In this document: positions 1 to 10,299 of the stretch, one piece after another
How the letters are laid out: every line of letters starts with the position of its first letter
Numbering within the stretch: the first letter of the stretch is position 1
NCBI GenBank assembly: GCA_036320915.1
Contig: JAXBDG010000007.1
Span: 248,001 to 312,000 of the forward strand
Direction: 5' to 3'
Source: Linnemannia elongata
Lineage: Eukaryota; Mortierellomycota; Mortierellomycetes; Mortierellales; Mortierellaceae
Length of the DNA: 64,000 nucleotides
Made by a program: the position numbers and the translations under genes
Notes under the pieces: model-generated
The model's input: the letters and a program-made list of their open reading frames with translations, nothing else
What the model was told of the DNA's origin: nothing
The model's database searches: none

Positions 1-937
1 CAAGCGAATGGCCAGCAGATCCGTGACCCACTTTGAAGACTCGTACGGCTGGACGGCCTCGAGTCCTTGCCAATCATCCATCCTGAAACTGGCCTTCTCG
101 GCCGTCATTGAGCTTGTCCAGATGACTCTTCCTGGATCCTCCTCCGTCCTGCTCAGTACGTCTTCCAGTCCCTTGATCTAATTGTTGTTTGTTTTTCATG
201 AGAATTGCATGATTGTTGTTAGTAACCATGATCATGATTAAATATACTCTTCAAAACACAACACATCCCGCTTCCCCCCCCCCTCAACTCATCAACTTTC
301 CAAAAAAAAAACCTTACCATAAGATAATGCCCAAAGACATTACAAGCCAACACATTCCCAACTCCATCCTCCGTCAGATACTGTTTCGGCTGCACCAACA
401 CATCCGACCTCGTCACAAGATCCATGGGGGCCTTAAACATATCCGTCAGAATCTTGCCCCACATCAATCCCACACTCGGCAAGATGCCCGCATTACAGAA
501 CAAGAAATCAACTCGGCTATGCTGGGCCAGGATCCGGGCGTTGAATGCGAGGACAGAGGTTGCGCTACCAACGTCTACTAGTTCGATTTTGAGTTCTGGG
601 GCGTGGAATGGGGTGGTGCGGGTTTTGGAGTTGGAGTTGGAGGAGGAGGTAAAGTGTAGCTGGAGAGAGGTGAGGGCTTCTTGAGCACGAGCTTTATTCC
701 GGCAGGCGAGGATGATGGTAAGGGGGAAGGGGGATTCGTCGACCAGACGTTGTACGATCGAGTACCCTACTCCTCTGTTAACGAACAAGACCAAAAGAAT
801 GGAAGGACAAATTAGGATTATGTTCAAGAGAAGAGGGTTATTTTTTTGTATTCCTGAAAGTTGGTTGGTAGTGAGGGACACAAGGTACATTACGAGTTGG
901 CGCCTGTGACGATGGCCACTTTACGTTCAGTAGCCAT
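1..937 (-). CDS. ERG27: 3-keto-steroid reductase (ERG27/HSD17B7-type SDR), 3' end outside window
   Basis: By family, this NADPH-dependent short-chain dehydrogenase reduces the 3-keto group during C-4 demethylation of sterols, at the ER with the Erg25/Erg26 complex. Three exons are visible: 937..894, 774..318 and 177..1; 226 residues can be read and the C-terminus lies beyond position 1. The start reads MATERKVAIVTGANS. Splicing exon 1 to exon 2 restores the cofactor motif TGANSGVG, which supports both the start and the first intron. Exon 2 has the NAG-type motif CNAGI and the Erg27-typical YLTEDGVGNVLACNVFGHY. Exon 3 has VIWTSS and the catalytic YxxxK as YESSK. Introns are 119 and 140 nt with GT–AG ends. 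Other SDRs share the TGxxxGxG and YxxxK motifs, but the segment around FGHYLM is typical of Erg27. Confidence 0.88.
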
Positions 938-1687
938 GTTGATGAATGAGACTATTGGAAAAGGGATGTAAAAGTGATCAGAGGATGAAAGAAGAACGAA
1001 ATGAAAAAGGGAAGGAAGGAAAGAGTGAGAGTGAGAGAGAGAGAGAGATCAGATGCACAACATCTCCGCTTTTAAAGGAAGAGGGAGAAGGGTGGGGTGA
1101 TTTTTCCTTCACCGAAAATCGTACGATGTCTAAACAATTCCTTGTGCTCTGCAGCCGCACAGACATTTGATATTCCATTGGCAGGGGCCAGACGAATTGG
1201 GCGGTCTAGCAGGACACCAGCACTCAATTGATTGCCACATGGGAATGCACACTCACTTTTGTCTTTGTCTCTCGACCCTGTATTTCATACCGTTTCAGAA
1301 CACCAAAACATTCAATCGATGAGCTTTTTGTCAATAGGTTTTTATTGTCGCCAAAAAGAATAGCATGAAAGAAAGAAAGAATAAAAAAAAAGGAAAAAAA
1401 AAAAAAAAAAAGAGAGTTGAGAGTTGTTTGATGTTCATGGGGCTACCTCCAAGGTGTCGGATCGTTGGGCGCCCGTTTATGTTGTATGTTGTTGTTTAAC
1501 GCCGTCCGTTGTATACGTCCTGTCTATACCGACTGTATATTCAAGATAAGAAAATAAAAGCCATCTACGCCACGCCGCAATAGAACGATAGGGCGAAAGA
1601 GCAGGTGGGCGCACTTATCCTTTTTCCCGCCGGATATTTAGAGACCGGCGCCAAAACTATTGACAATAAGAAAAACAAGGTAGATTT
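938..1687. other. intergenic: ERG27 promoter and AHA1 3' flank
   Basis: No gene seen. It holds a GA-rich stretch near 1000–1060 (CT-rich in the sense of ERG27) and an A-run near 1383–1411. The ORFs here are short and low-complexity. Confidence 0.6.
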
Positions 1688-2185
1688 TTATTTTTTAGAA
1701 AACCAGAATCCAAGGGCAAAGGCAGTCAATACAGCGAGTCCAGCTCCCGTGTACACCCCAGCACCAGCACCACCTCCGGTAGTCCTCTTCTTCTTGCTGT
1801 CAGTCCGACGCCGACGCTTCTGCTTCTTGTCTGATTGCGATTGTGATTTTTTAGCATCATTAGACATGGTAGTGGAAGTAGTGACAAGTCCTACGTACCC
1901 GAATGTGCGCTTGATCTCGGCCCAGTAGTAGTTGCTCCAGTTCTGGCGGGTGATATCCAGGTCTCCGATAGGGACGCCCTCCTGCGTGACCTTGATTCCT
2001 GTCGAATTGGTGTTCTGTGTGATATCCATCGTCACCGTGGAAAAGTGGCCTATTTGTTGAGCAATTGTTCAAACAATACATGAGCATCTTCTTCTTTCTC
2101 CTGAATGCAACCGCATTCCTTGCCCCTTCGCTCTTGCAATTATTGAACTGATCAGACAAAATAAATTCACAAGGGTGATCAAACG

Positions 2186-2225
<40 letters not shown>

Positions 2226-3857
2226 CAAAATAGTCTCGCAAGGTGATCAAAGGTGATCAAAGCGATCAAACGTACCTGCGGGCCATGAGCTCTGACGCCA
2301 GCTCTGAACAATCTTCTTGTCCTCGACCAACTCCTTGATCTCTCCCGTGACAGAGCCGCCGAACAGGCTGAACTTGGTACCAACCTTGGCCACAATCGTC
2401 GACTTGTTGCTGCGCGTCCAGATCTGAACCTTGGCCTGGTTCAAAAGTACATCGTAAATGTCGTGTGCCGATGCTTGCAACTCCACAGTGTCCTCCAACG
2501 TAGTAGTGTTGACGGCACCGGGAGCAGCTGTAGGGGTAGAAGCTCCAGAGGAAGCAGCCTTGGCACCAGGAGCAGGGGAAGGGGTAGGGGTGGGGACAGG
2601 AGTCGAGGGCTTGGACATCTCTCCCTCAATCTGCACATCCTTTCCGTGAACTATATTCGACCCACAATAAAGACATACATCAAAAAGGTGGAAGGTTTCG
2701 TTAGTTTCTTTCCTCTTTGTTATTAAAATCCTTGTTTTCCATCCTTCATTTCTTTCTCTCATTTTTCTTCTTTTCCAGTCGAACGTTGGTCGAGTAGCCA
2801 CCGACCTCTCTTCTTTCCTTCGCTCGCTGCTGTTCTTTCATTTCTTTCACTTGTTTTCACTTTGCATTACCGAGTCCAATGGTATGCCATCTCTTATAAT
2901 CCTTGATTTCCTAAAAGATCCTGATCCGATAAATTACCTTTGATAAGGTCGGCTGCAAAGACAGACAACTTCTTGCGGAGAAGAGGAGCCAAGGACTTGC
3001 GGATCAAGTCCCTAACAGGTTGCTTTGCACTGCTATCGGCATCAATGCTGACATCAAACTACATGTCATTCCCAAAAAGAAAAATGCCATTGCATGATTG
3101 TTAGTTAAACTGGGTCTGTCATTGCGATGCTGGGCTTCATTGTACAAACAACGAGAGAATTCCATGTTCAATTGTTTTTCAAGGACTTACGACATAGTCA
3201 TCCTCATCGGTATCGTGGGCAACCTCGGGGATCTCGATCTTGCCAGTAACAGCTGTGCCATCAGCAGTGGTACCTGATATCAAGACAGAAAAGAAAAAAG
3301 TGCGATTGGTAAGTGATTCAGGTTCCAATTGTTATTCTTCCTGAAATCAAGTCACTGCTAACCATCCTCATAACAAAAGGTCAAACCGACGTCCCACTGC
3401 AGAATATCATATATCCAACATACCTTCGAAGGTCATGGAAATGGCGACATCAAAGATGGTAATGATCTTGCCCTTGCGCTGGTTGACATCGACATCGCCG
3501 GTGACGGAGGTGACGGCGAGGGTCTTGACGGAAGCGCCGTTGGCCTCGGCGGTAACGCCACTCAACTCGGTCTCGAAGTAAGTCTTTGCCCAGTTGATGC
3601 AGTTCTTGTCAACCCAGTGCCTATGGGGAAGTATGTAAAATAATTATAGGTGGGTGGTTTGAGGGAGAATGAAAAGTTGAGGGATAGTTGAAGAGGAGGA
3701 GGGAGAGAGTAGGACATGAACAAAAAGAGCCAGTCGTTTAGTCAGCCATGCCAACACTCAAAAAGAAGATTCCGGTGAAGCGCTTAACAGACAAAGAGGA
3801 AAGCTGTTCTCTGTTGCGGGCGGGTAGACGTTACCAGTTGTTCACGTTGCGACTCAT
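1688..3857 (-). CDS. AHA1: Aha1-type activator of Hsp90 ATPase with C-terminal membrane anchor
   Basis: Aha1 binds Hsp90 and stimulates its ATPase; family members are soluble cytosolic proteins of about 340–350 residues. Six exons: 3857..3835, 3620..3424, 3273..3191, 3058..2938, 2650..2276 and 2049..1688, giving 386 residues with all phases consistent. The 23-nt first exon encodes MSRNVNNW, and joining it gives the family signature NNWHWVDKNCINWAK. The N-terminal Aha1 domain spans about residues 3–150. A Pro/Ala/Thr linker (about 155–190) follows, then the AHSA1 domain (about 200–335) with IWTRSNKS, FSLFGGSVTGE and WRQSSWPAGHFSTV. After the expected end (QNWSNYYWAEIKRTFGY) the chain continues with a K/R-rich segment (KKQKRRRRTDSKKKR), a glycine stretch and about 18 hydrophobic residues ending in FWFSKK. 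That looks like a tail anchor and is not part of normal Aha1. The extension is in the same exon as the domain end, so it does not depend on a predicted splice. The intron at 2275–2050 holds a run of about 39 T on the sense strand. Confidence 0.93.
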
Positions 3858-4083
3858 TGTGGAGGATGTGTGTGTGTGTGTGTGTCTGTTGAGAGGAGGA
3901 GGAGTGGAGAGAAGTGGAAGAAATGAATGGAAAACAATCGATCGATCGATCGCAAAAAAGTCGTTGCTAATCTACGTTTCTCTGACAGATGAGTCACGTG
4001 CAAACCCTTCGCCCATGCAGTGTCGTAATTGATCCATGGCTCAAGTCCGATCATTTTATTTTTTCATTTGGGGGCGTATCATT

Positions 4084-6227
4084 TTATGAAGAGGAGGCAG
4101 CTGAAGAAGGCACGGCCATGAGGGCAAGGTTCTCGAGCGAGGTCTCCTTGTCGACATAGTACACTAACTCGGCATCATATCCATGCTCCTTCAAGTACCG
4201 CACACGACCGATATCCAGCAACCGCTTGCACTGCAGGCCAAGTTTCTCCCGTCCTTGGAAATCCAGCGCAATGTTCGATCTACAACCCACACAAATCAAT
4301 TGATAACAGTTAGTTTTTTGTACGGAAAACGCACTCATACAAGACCGAGCAAAATAAAGATAAAAGTTACCCAAGTCGGTCCAGCTCCTTGTCGGCGACA
4401 ATGCTATGCTCATCATCACCACCAATGACTTCCTTTTTTGAAGCTCCCTCCTCATCGGCAGTCTCTGACTTGGTCTGAGTCTGGTTCACACAAACAGCCC
4501 AGCTGCTCATACGGGTAAGGTACACGAATTCCTCGGGGCTGATATCGATCTCCTTCAGGAACTCGTGGTTGGGATACATATAGTGGTGGCAGAGTTGGTG
4601 GCAGCAGAGAGCAATCAAAATTCCCTTGACAGGCGAAGCCAGCTTGCTGTGACCCATCTCACTATTTGAATAGCAGAAAACGATACCAGTTAGGAATTAG
4701 GTCCGCATTCTGGCAAGTCTCCTCGTGAACCATGACAATGCTAAATTTTCAAAACCTACGATTTCTGATAGTTGATGAGGCACTTGAGGGTGATATCTGT
4801 AGCACCTCCACAGAGATGCTTTGATACAGCAACAACAGGCTTCTTTTCCACATATTCAGCCTCCTTGGATGTTGCCTCTGCCTCTCCCTTGCCATCCTGG
4901 GTATCCTTCGTAGTATCGCTAACGGGGGGTTCCCGCTGCGTTGCCGTAACATCTCTCCTCAACTCAGGGACCTCTGCCAACACAAGATCCTTGATATCCA
5001 TGGTATGCCTCTTGACCAATGACTTGATCTCCTCCAGTCCCAAAAGGGCACTATCAAACTTGTTGCGGGGAGGCGTACGATCCACAAGAACAAATGTCGC
5101 CGTTCCATGATCATCCACTGCAATCTTGAGGTAGTTTGACAACTCTCCGCGTCCGGCTCCAAACTCAACGTAGCAGGTTGAGGGGTCGTCCAGCATGTTC
5201 AGTCTCTTCATGTTTCCGAGAAGTGAGGCCTGTTGGTGCGCGTGCTTGATGTTCTTGACGATCTTTCTATTGTAGTCATTGCAAATAAGAGTGGTATCAT
5301 CGTTGTAAGCGCCAATGTTCCCGCGAAAGTTGTTCCTGTCGCAATGGACCGCTTATTCGCCCAGTCACGATCCATGACAACGTACTTGCGCTCATCCAGG
5401 GCAGAGTGGTCGAGAATAAGAGTCCTGATCTCCGGGACATGCTTGGCATGCAAATCTTGAATCTTCTTGATCAGCGCCAAGAGCTGTTCCTGAGTGAGCT
5501 CCGCCAACACTTCGCTCTTGCCAGTAGTCGATGACTCCAATACTTCGAATCCTGTGGGCTGTCTCTCAGGTGCGGGCAAGGTCAAATTGACATCCAATGA
5601 GAAATGAGCAGGGTTCTCCTTAGGTCTTGCGTTGCACCTGAACAAATGTGCCTTCAAGTCATCTTCCCAGGCAGTACTATTTTTGCAGGTAAGGTGTCAA
5701 TGGATGTTAGTTGACATTGAATCGGTAAAATCTGGGGATAGACCAGACTAATATACGAAGGTAAGCTTACTGGCTGGGGTCGAAGGGGCATGGGATGCGC
5801 TTCCTGGCAGGCTCTTGTCCGGCGGCGTCTGAAGATGATGCGGTAGTGTTTTCGAGCATGGAGTGTTCTCCACAGAACTTGACGCCCAGCTTTGTTGTCA
5901 AACTGCAGTACTTGTTCTTGGTGATCAACAAGAAGTGGCATTGACGAGGGCGATTGGGGACTGGTGGTGGTGGTGCTATTTGTTGATGGAAGGGTTAGCC
6001 GGGGGAAAGGGGTAGGGTTGTTAGTCCAAAAAATGCCCCAATTGAATCCTGAGATGTTGTTCTTTATAAAGCGTATTGTGTGAAGTAAGGTAAGTGTGAG
6101 TACCTTGCACTTTTTGGCGCTTAGTGCGTCTGCGTTGGTTGAGGACTGGTGGTTCGAGAGTTCCTGCGAGTGCCTGTGCAACTGCGTCCGTCTGGGTGTT
6201 CTCATGTGGCCTCTTAGTGTCAGACAT
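4084..6227 (-). CDS. TRM13: tRNA:m4X 2'-O-methyltransferase Trm13, with apparent -1 frameshift
   Basis: Trm13 methylates the 2'-OH of nucleotide 4 in tRNA acceptor stems. Exons: 6227..6104, 5975..5771, 5676..4760, 4661..4371 and 4279..4084, about 577 residues. Residues about 47–75 form the CCCH-type zinc finger (CHFLLITKNKYC ... FCGEH). The CHHC finger is completed across intron 2 (CPFDPSH | TAWEDDLKAHLFRC), which fixes that splice. The SAM-binding core reads CYVEFGAGRGELSNYL, followed by VVAVSKHLCGGATD and ILIALCCHQLC; the end (MSSWAVC ... YYVDKETSLENLALMA) also matches the family. Near 5340–5360 in exon 3 the frame must slip: upstream reads DERKYVVMDRDWANK, while the conserved HAHQQASLLGNMKRL is in the -1 frame, with an in-frame stop just upstream of the switch. 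A sequencing indel or a recent mutation are both possible. The start MSDTKRPHEN is the ATG nearest the first finger in frame. Confidence 0.9.
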
Positions 6228-6445
6228 GGTTGAAGTTGAAGGTGATGGAGTAAGTGAGCATCCGAACAAAAAAAAAAAAGAAAAAAAGTTATGTTTTGAA
6301 GACTACTCGATTGATGCGGTGACTGCGAACTAAAGCGCCACCAAGCCCAATTTCAAGTTGCCCTTTGAAAAGAACGACCTACTGAGTCGTGCCTTTCCTT
6401 TCAAACCTTCACACCTCCTGAACACTCACATCTCACAAACACACA
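6228..6445. promoter_or_regulatory. shared divergent promoter, TRM13 and the 6446 gene
   Basis: 218 bp separate the two start codons, which face away from each other, so both promoters must overlap here. An A-rich tract lies near 6268–6285. No TATA-like box was picked out with confidence. Confidence 0.55.
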
Positions 6446-7308
6446 ATGAACAACCGCACAGGGCCACCGACATCAGGCTCAACAGGCAAACCCACAACTA
6501 GAGCATTCTCACAAGATTCATTTGCACACGAATCCCGACAGAACAACGGAACTGGAACAAGCGGCGGCAGTAATGGAGCCGGAGGTGGTGGCTATTACAT
6601 TCCACCAGCATCAGAATTGACATCATCCAACCATGACCGGGCCCTAGGAGTCATCGATGCTGCCTTTGAAGAGACAGACCGCATGCTTGATGAGAGGGAC
6701 ATGAAAGCCTTTGGTAAGGTTCTGTCATGCTATTTGGCACGTCAGCTATTACTGAAAGCATATCCCAGGACCAAATTGACATGTACCTAACGAAGTCCAG
6801 CTCTTTCACAATAGGCGATAACTCGGAGAGCATCTTCCAGGAACTGATCAAGATCCGCAAGAAGCAATTGGCACTGGCAGCGAAACATATCGGAATTGAA
6901 ACTGTGGTAGATGACGACAAGTCCCTGGCACCAGACGGCAAACTGTTGGATGCGGCCGACAAGGATGAGATTGACCCTCTGCAGTTTGCACGAAAAGGAC
7001 AGGAACTGCAGGACCTCATGTCCAGCGTAAGGGATCAATCGTTTGTGTTTCTCAACTGCTGTATGCACTGATCAAGTACTAATCTCCTTCAAATTATTTC
7101 CTTCCTCCTGTCTAGCTTGAGGATCTTGGCCGCTCCATGTAAGTGTCGACAGCTAATTATCCCCGTGGATGCCATGGATCAATTGACTCACTTAATAGAT
7201 GTTAAATAACGCGCCCCATTCTTTTGCAACTGTAGGTCCGACTTTCACGAACTCTCAAATTCAACAAACAAACAACCTTTCTCATCAACCAACCTCTCCA
7301 GGAAGTAA
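6446..7308 (+). CDS. unknown 214-residue protein
   Basis: I do not recognise this family. Proposed exons: 6446..6713, 6746..7026, 7116..7138 and 7236..7308, all in phase, 214 residues. The first 60 residues are Gly/Ser/Thr/Asn-rich and probably disordered. From about residue 62 the sequence becomes amphipathic and charged (DRALGVIDAAFEETDRMLDE, then ISQDQIDMYL, then SIFQELIKIRKKQLALAAKH), consistent with helical or coiled-coil structure up to about residue 190. No signal peptide or membrane segment is seen. The first intron would be only 32 nt; reading through it hits a stop, and only the acceptor at 6745 restores phase. Exon 3 is a 23-nt micro-exon. The ATG at 6446 is the first in frame and lies 218 bp from the TRM13 start. 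It resembles small coiled-coil subunits of larger complexes, but no function is assigned. Confidence 0.72.
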
Positions 7309-7570
7309 CAGGATACCCCCATTCCTAGCTCCCGACAATGGCCCATGCTGAAAGGAGACTATCAACAAACTCGTCCGCTACTTTATTACTACAGGACCCA
7401 TCAAAGCCCTGAAGGTGGCGAATAGGTGTGCTGGTTGGTGCGTGGTAGTTGTTTTCTGAGTATGGTACAAGAATGGGTGCATGATGGTGTGTGGTGTGAG
7501 AAATGTGTGCTGAGTTGAGTGCCTGTTCCTGTTCCTGTCAGGGTCGGGGGGCAGTTGTTGTATTTTGCGT

Positions 7571-7850
7571 TCATTTGGAACCACTGGAGAGCCAGCCCTC
7601 TGTCCGGACTCGTTCAATCTTCCTCGTCACCAGCTCACGAAGAGTCCACTCCCGAGGGTGATCCCGTTCATAGAGAAAGTATGCTCCGAATCCACAGGCT
7701 AATGAAAAGACGACATCGCCTCTCCTATTAAAACAACGTAATAATTCGAATGTCGGTCAGCGTTGCTTTGGTTAAATACATTGTGATAAAGTAGGGGCAC
7801 AGGAGGGGACTTTACTTTGAGATGAAGTGTGCGTAGCGGACGGGTGCCAT
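7571..7850 (-). CDS. NCE101-like small membrane protein
   Basis: Two exons, 7850..7816 and 7724..7571, give a 62-residue protein starting MAPVRYAHFISK. The second exon reads GDVVFSLACGFGAYFLYERD followed by HPREWTLRELVTRK. The layout is a short N-terminus, one hydrophobic segment (about residues 15–29), a YER-type boundary and a TLxEL segment. That matches what I know of fungal NCE101 (non-classical export protein 1) proteins, which are about 50–70 residues long. Their biochemical role is poorly defined. The assignment rests on this pattern only. The intron has GT–AG ends and correct phase. It is divergent with the TDG gene. It is too short for routine gene finders. Confidence 0.68.
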
Positions 7851-8104
7851 GGTGTTTTATAGAAAAAGTATGGTACAATGCAAAGTACGGCGTTGGAGGA
7901 GATCTGTTCATGAAGTTTCTTTCCTTTTCTAACAAGAGCAGGTGGTCAGCGTGACTGCGATCAATTGACTAGGACCCTAGGAGGTTGCAAAACCCACGCC
8001 AAGGGTAAAACGACAAAACAAGAGTTGATTGACGTTTGACCTTCTCTTTCCCTCTTCCTTTCTTCAACTCCACTTCTCCGATACATCTATACCTGCCTCC
8101 CAGT
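7851..8104. promoter_or_regulatory. shared divergent promoter, NCE101-like and TDG genes
   Basis: 254 bp lie between the opposed start codons. The TDG side is pyrimidine-rich just before the ATG (8040–8100). Confidence 0.5.
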
Positions 8105-9846
8105 ATGATACAGTTCACAGATATGGTATCCAAATTCGCCCACGACAAGTCGTCCCGCACCACCAACAACGGCGAAGGCTTAAGCAGCACCGGATCCTCC
8201 CCCTCCTCCAAGAACGGCAAGAAGAGGACCTTCAAGACCGAAGATGACACTGAGACTGAAGACGCAGCTACGGGATCACCATTGGCGACGACAGAACTGT
8301 CGACTCAGGTCCGAAAGAGTTTGAGACTCAGTTCCACAACCAACACAGAACCCACATTGGCCACGAGAGGACCCTTTATTTCACGGACTGTCAGTGCAGA
8401 CAGTGTCAAGGCTCGACCCCATCACAAGCGGGCCGCTGTTACAGAAGTCATCAAGAAGGAAGTCAAGAAGGAAGTCAAGAAGGAAGAGACTACTGTCGTT
8501 GTAAGCTTTCATTATTCTCTCTTTTCTCGTTCGATGAGTCTTCTATTGCTTATAACATCGTACTAACACCTTTGTGGCTCTTGGGTGTCGACTAAAAACA
8601 AATAGCGTCGTGGGACACAGGGCAAGAACCCAGGATATGCAGCACCAGCCATATACGCACACTTGGAATTCGTCCCAGACATTATCGACTATGACCTCGA
8701 TGTTCTCTTTGTTGGTATCAACCCAGGTGTCAAGACCAGCGAGCGAGGTCATCATTATTCGGGAGTTAACAACCACTTTTGGCCTTGTCTTTCCGACAGT
8801 GGTATGTTGATTCTGTGCCTATTGTTGTTTTGTTGTTGTTTTTTGGTTCCATGATGTTTAGGAAGAAAATTACTATGTGGAAAATAATTGCTACTATGGG
8901 GATCAGTTGAGGCTAACGTCGGACTTTTTTTTATTTTCACCCCACATTGTTGTAACACCCCCCTCCCTTCCACCCAGGCCTCCTACCACCCGGCGTAAGA
9001 ATGGGTCCTGACGACGACAAATCCCTCCCTGCCTTAACAAACATGGGCTTCACCAACCTCGTCGACCGGCCCTCGCGAATGGGGAACGAACTCTCTGACG
9101 CCGAATGCCGTGCCGCCGCGCCCATCCTCACCGCGAAAATCAAAAAGTACCGCCCCCGGTTTGCCTGTTTTGTTGGTAAACAGGCTTGGGATATGTATTC
9201 CGGGGTAGGGTTGGGGTTGCAGACTGCGTGGGTTAGTTGGGATGATACCCCGGAGGATGAGGAATTGCTGTGGGGGGCAGATTTGGGGGATAAGGGGAAC
9301 CCGATTCAAAGACGGATGAATGAGGAGGGGTATCGGTTAGGGCCTTTTTTTGAGAATGGACCGGGTGCCGAGAGGTTGGATGGGCAGTTGAGGGCGGAGG
9401 GGACCCCTTCGCCATATGTTAAGCGGGAAGATGGGTCGATGGGAATTAAGGTTAAGTTGAAGGAGGAGGAGGTTAACAGGAAAGAGGATGTTAAGCCGGT
9501 CAAGGCAGAACTAGACGATAAGACCCTGATCAAGAAGGGGCTCGACAACGACGACGAGGATAAGAAGCAGTATGTCAAGAAGGACCAGGACGACAAGAAC
9601 GCGATCAACACGGAACTCTATCAAGACACCAAGTCCTCGTCGTCGTCGTCCTCATCTTCAGCGGCCAGACCGACACCAAGGTACAGAGGCGGCGTCCGTG
9701 GGTGTCGGATGTTTGTGATGCCCAGCACGAGTGGGCGGGTGACACAGTACCGCAAGGAGGACAAATTGGCCTTTTTCCAGCAGTTGGCCGAGTTGGTCCG
9801 TCGCGACCGCCAGATCCGTGGCGTCAAAGCACCTTGGGAACAATGA
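8105..9846 (+). CDS. G/T(U)-mismatch thymine/uracil DNA glycosylase (TDG/MUG family)
   Basis: TDG/MUG enzymes flip out and remove U or T opposite G and start base excision repair in the nucleus. Exons: 8105..8500, 8606..8801 and 8978..9846, all in phase, 486 residues. Residues 1–132 are disordered and basic, with three EVKKEVKKE-type repeats just before the first intron; this may serve as a DNA-scanning tail. The catalytic domain starts near residue 150: LDVLFVGINPGVKTS carries the GINPG motif whose Asn activates water, followed by HHYSGVNNHFWPCL, LLPPGVRMG and MGFTNLVDRPSR. FACFVGKQAW follows near residue 248. An acidic and lysine-rich insertion (about 340–425) separates the core from a C-terminal VMPSTSGRVTQY motif also found in eukaryotic TDGs. 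The start was taken at MIQFTDMVSK; the upstream Met lies in pyrimidine-rich leader. Confidence 0.92.
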
Positions 9847-9898
9847 TCATTGGGTTGTTAGTTAGTGCCTTCTAGAAGAAGGAGAAATGTGGAAGAAG

Positions 9899-9899
<1 letters not shown>

Positions 9900-9927
<28 letters not shown>
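9900..9927 (+). repeat. homopolymer G run (28 nt)
   Basis: Uninterrupted G on the + strand, 54 nt after the TDG stop codon, probably in its 3' UTR. It is rare at this length and could form G-quadruplex structure. Assembly length may be unreliable. Confidence 0.9.
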
Positions 9928-9932
<5 letters not shown>

Positions 9933-9939
9933 AGGTGTA

Positions 9940-9997
9940 GAAAGTAGACCAGAAACTAGAGAGTAGACCAGGAACTAGAAAGTAGACCAGGAACTAT
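9940..9997 (+). repeat. three tandem copies of an about 21-nt unit
   Basis: The unit is close to AGAAAGTAGACCAGGAACT. The copies differ at one to three positions and lie directly after the G-run. Confidence 0.85.
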
Positions 9998-10299
9998 TTA
10001 TTTTTTTGTCAGGGGATGTAAATAAGGGAGCAGCATAGCCACCAAGATCGAGTCCATTCATGTTGGATGTGTGTGTAGTTTCTCCTCACCCAGTGCTAAA
10101 AATGAAGAATGTGCTTTTTATTTTTGGATATAAAGTAAACAAGGATTATGACACCACAGAAAGCGAAGGATGGGGTGATCTGTACAAGGGCTGTGTGGTT
10201 CATTCCCTTCTCCTTCAAAACAAACAAACAAACAAAGAGAATCACAGAGTCGAGTGAGAAATCGAACAACTCCTTATTGTGGAGAAACGAGGAATGGCC

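Larger units (their letters stand above)
9847..10299. other. intergenic between convergent genes
   Basis: 3' flanks of the TDG gene and of the gene ending at 10300. It holds the G-run and the 21-nt repeat listed separately. No further gene is seen. Confidence 0.6.

Noticed and set aside
5336..5352. 14-nt GT…AG stretch that would restore the TRM13 frame
   Set aside because: Too short for spliceosomal removal; a single-base indel is simpler.
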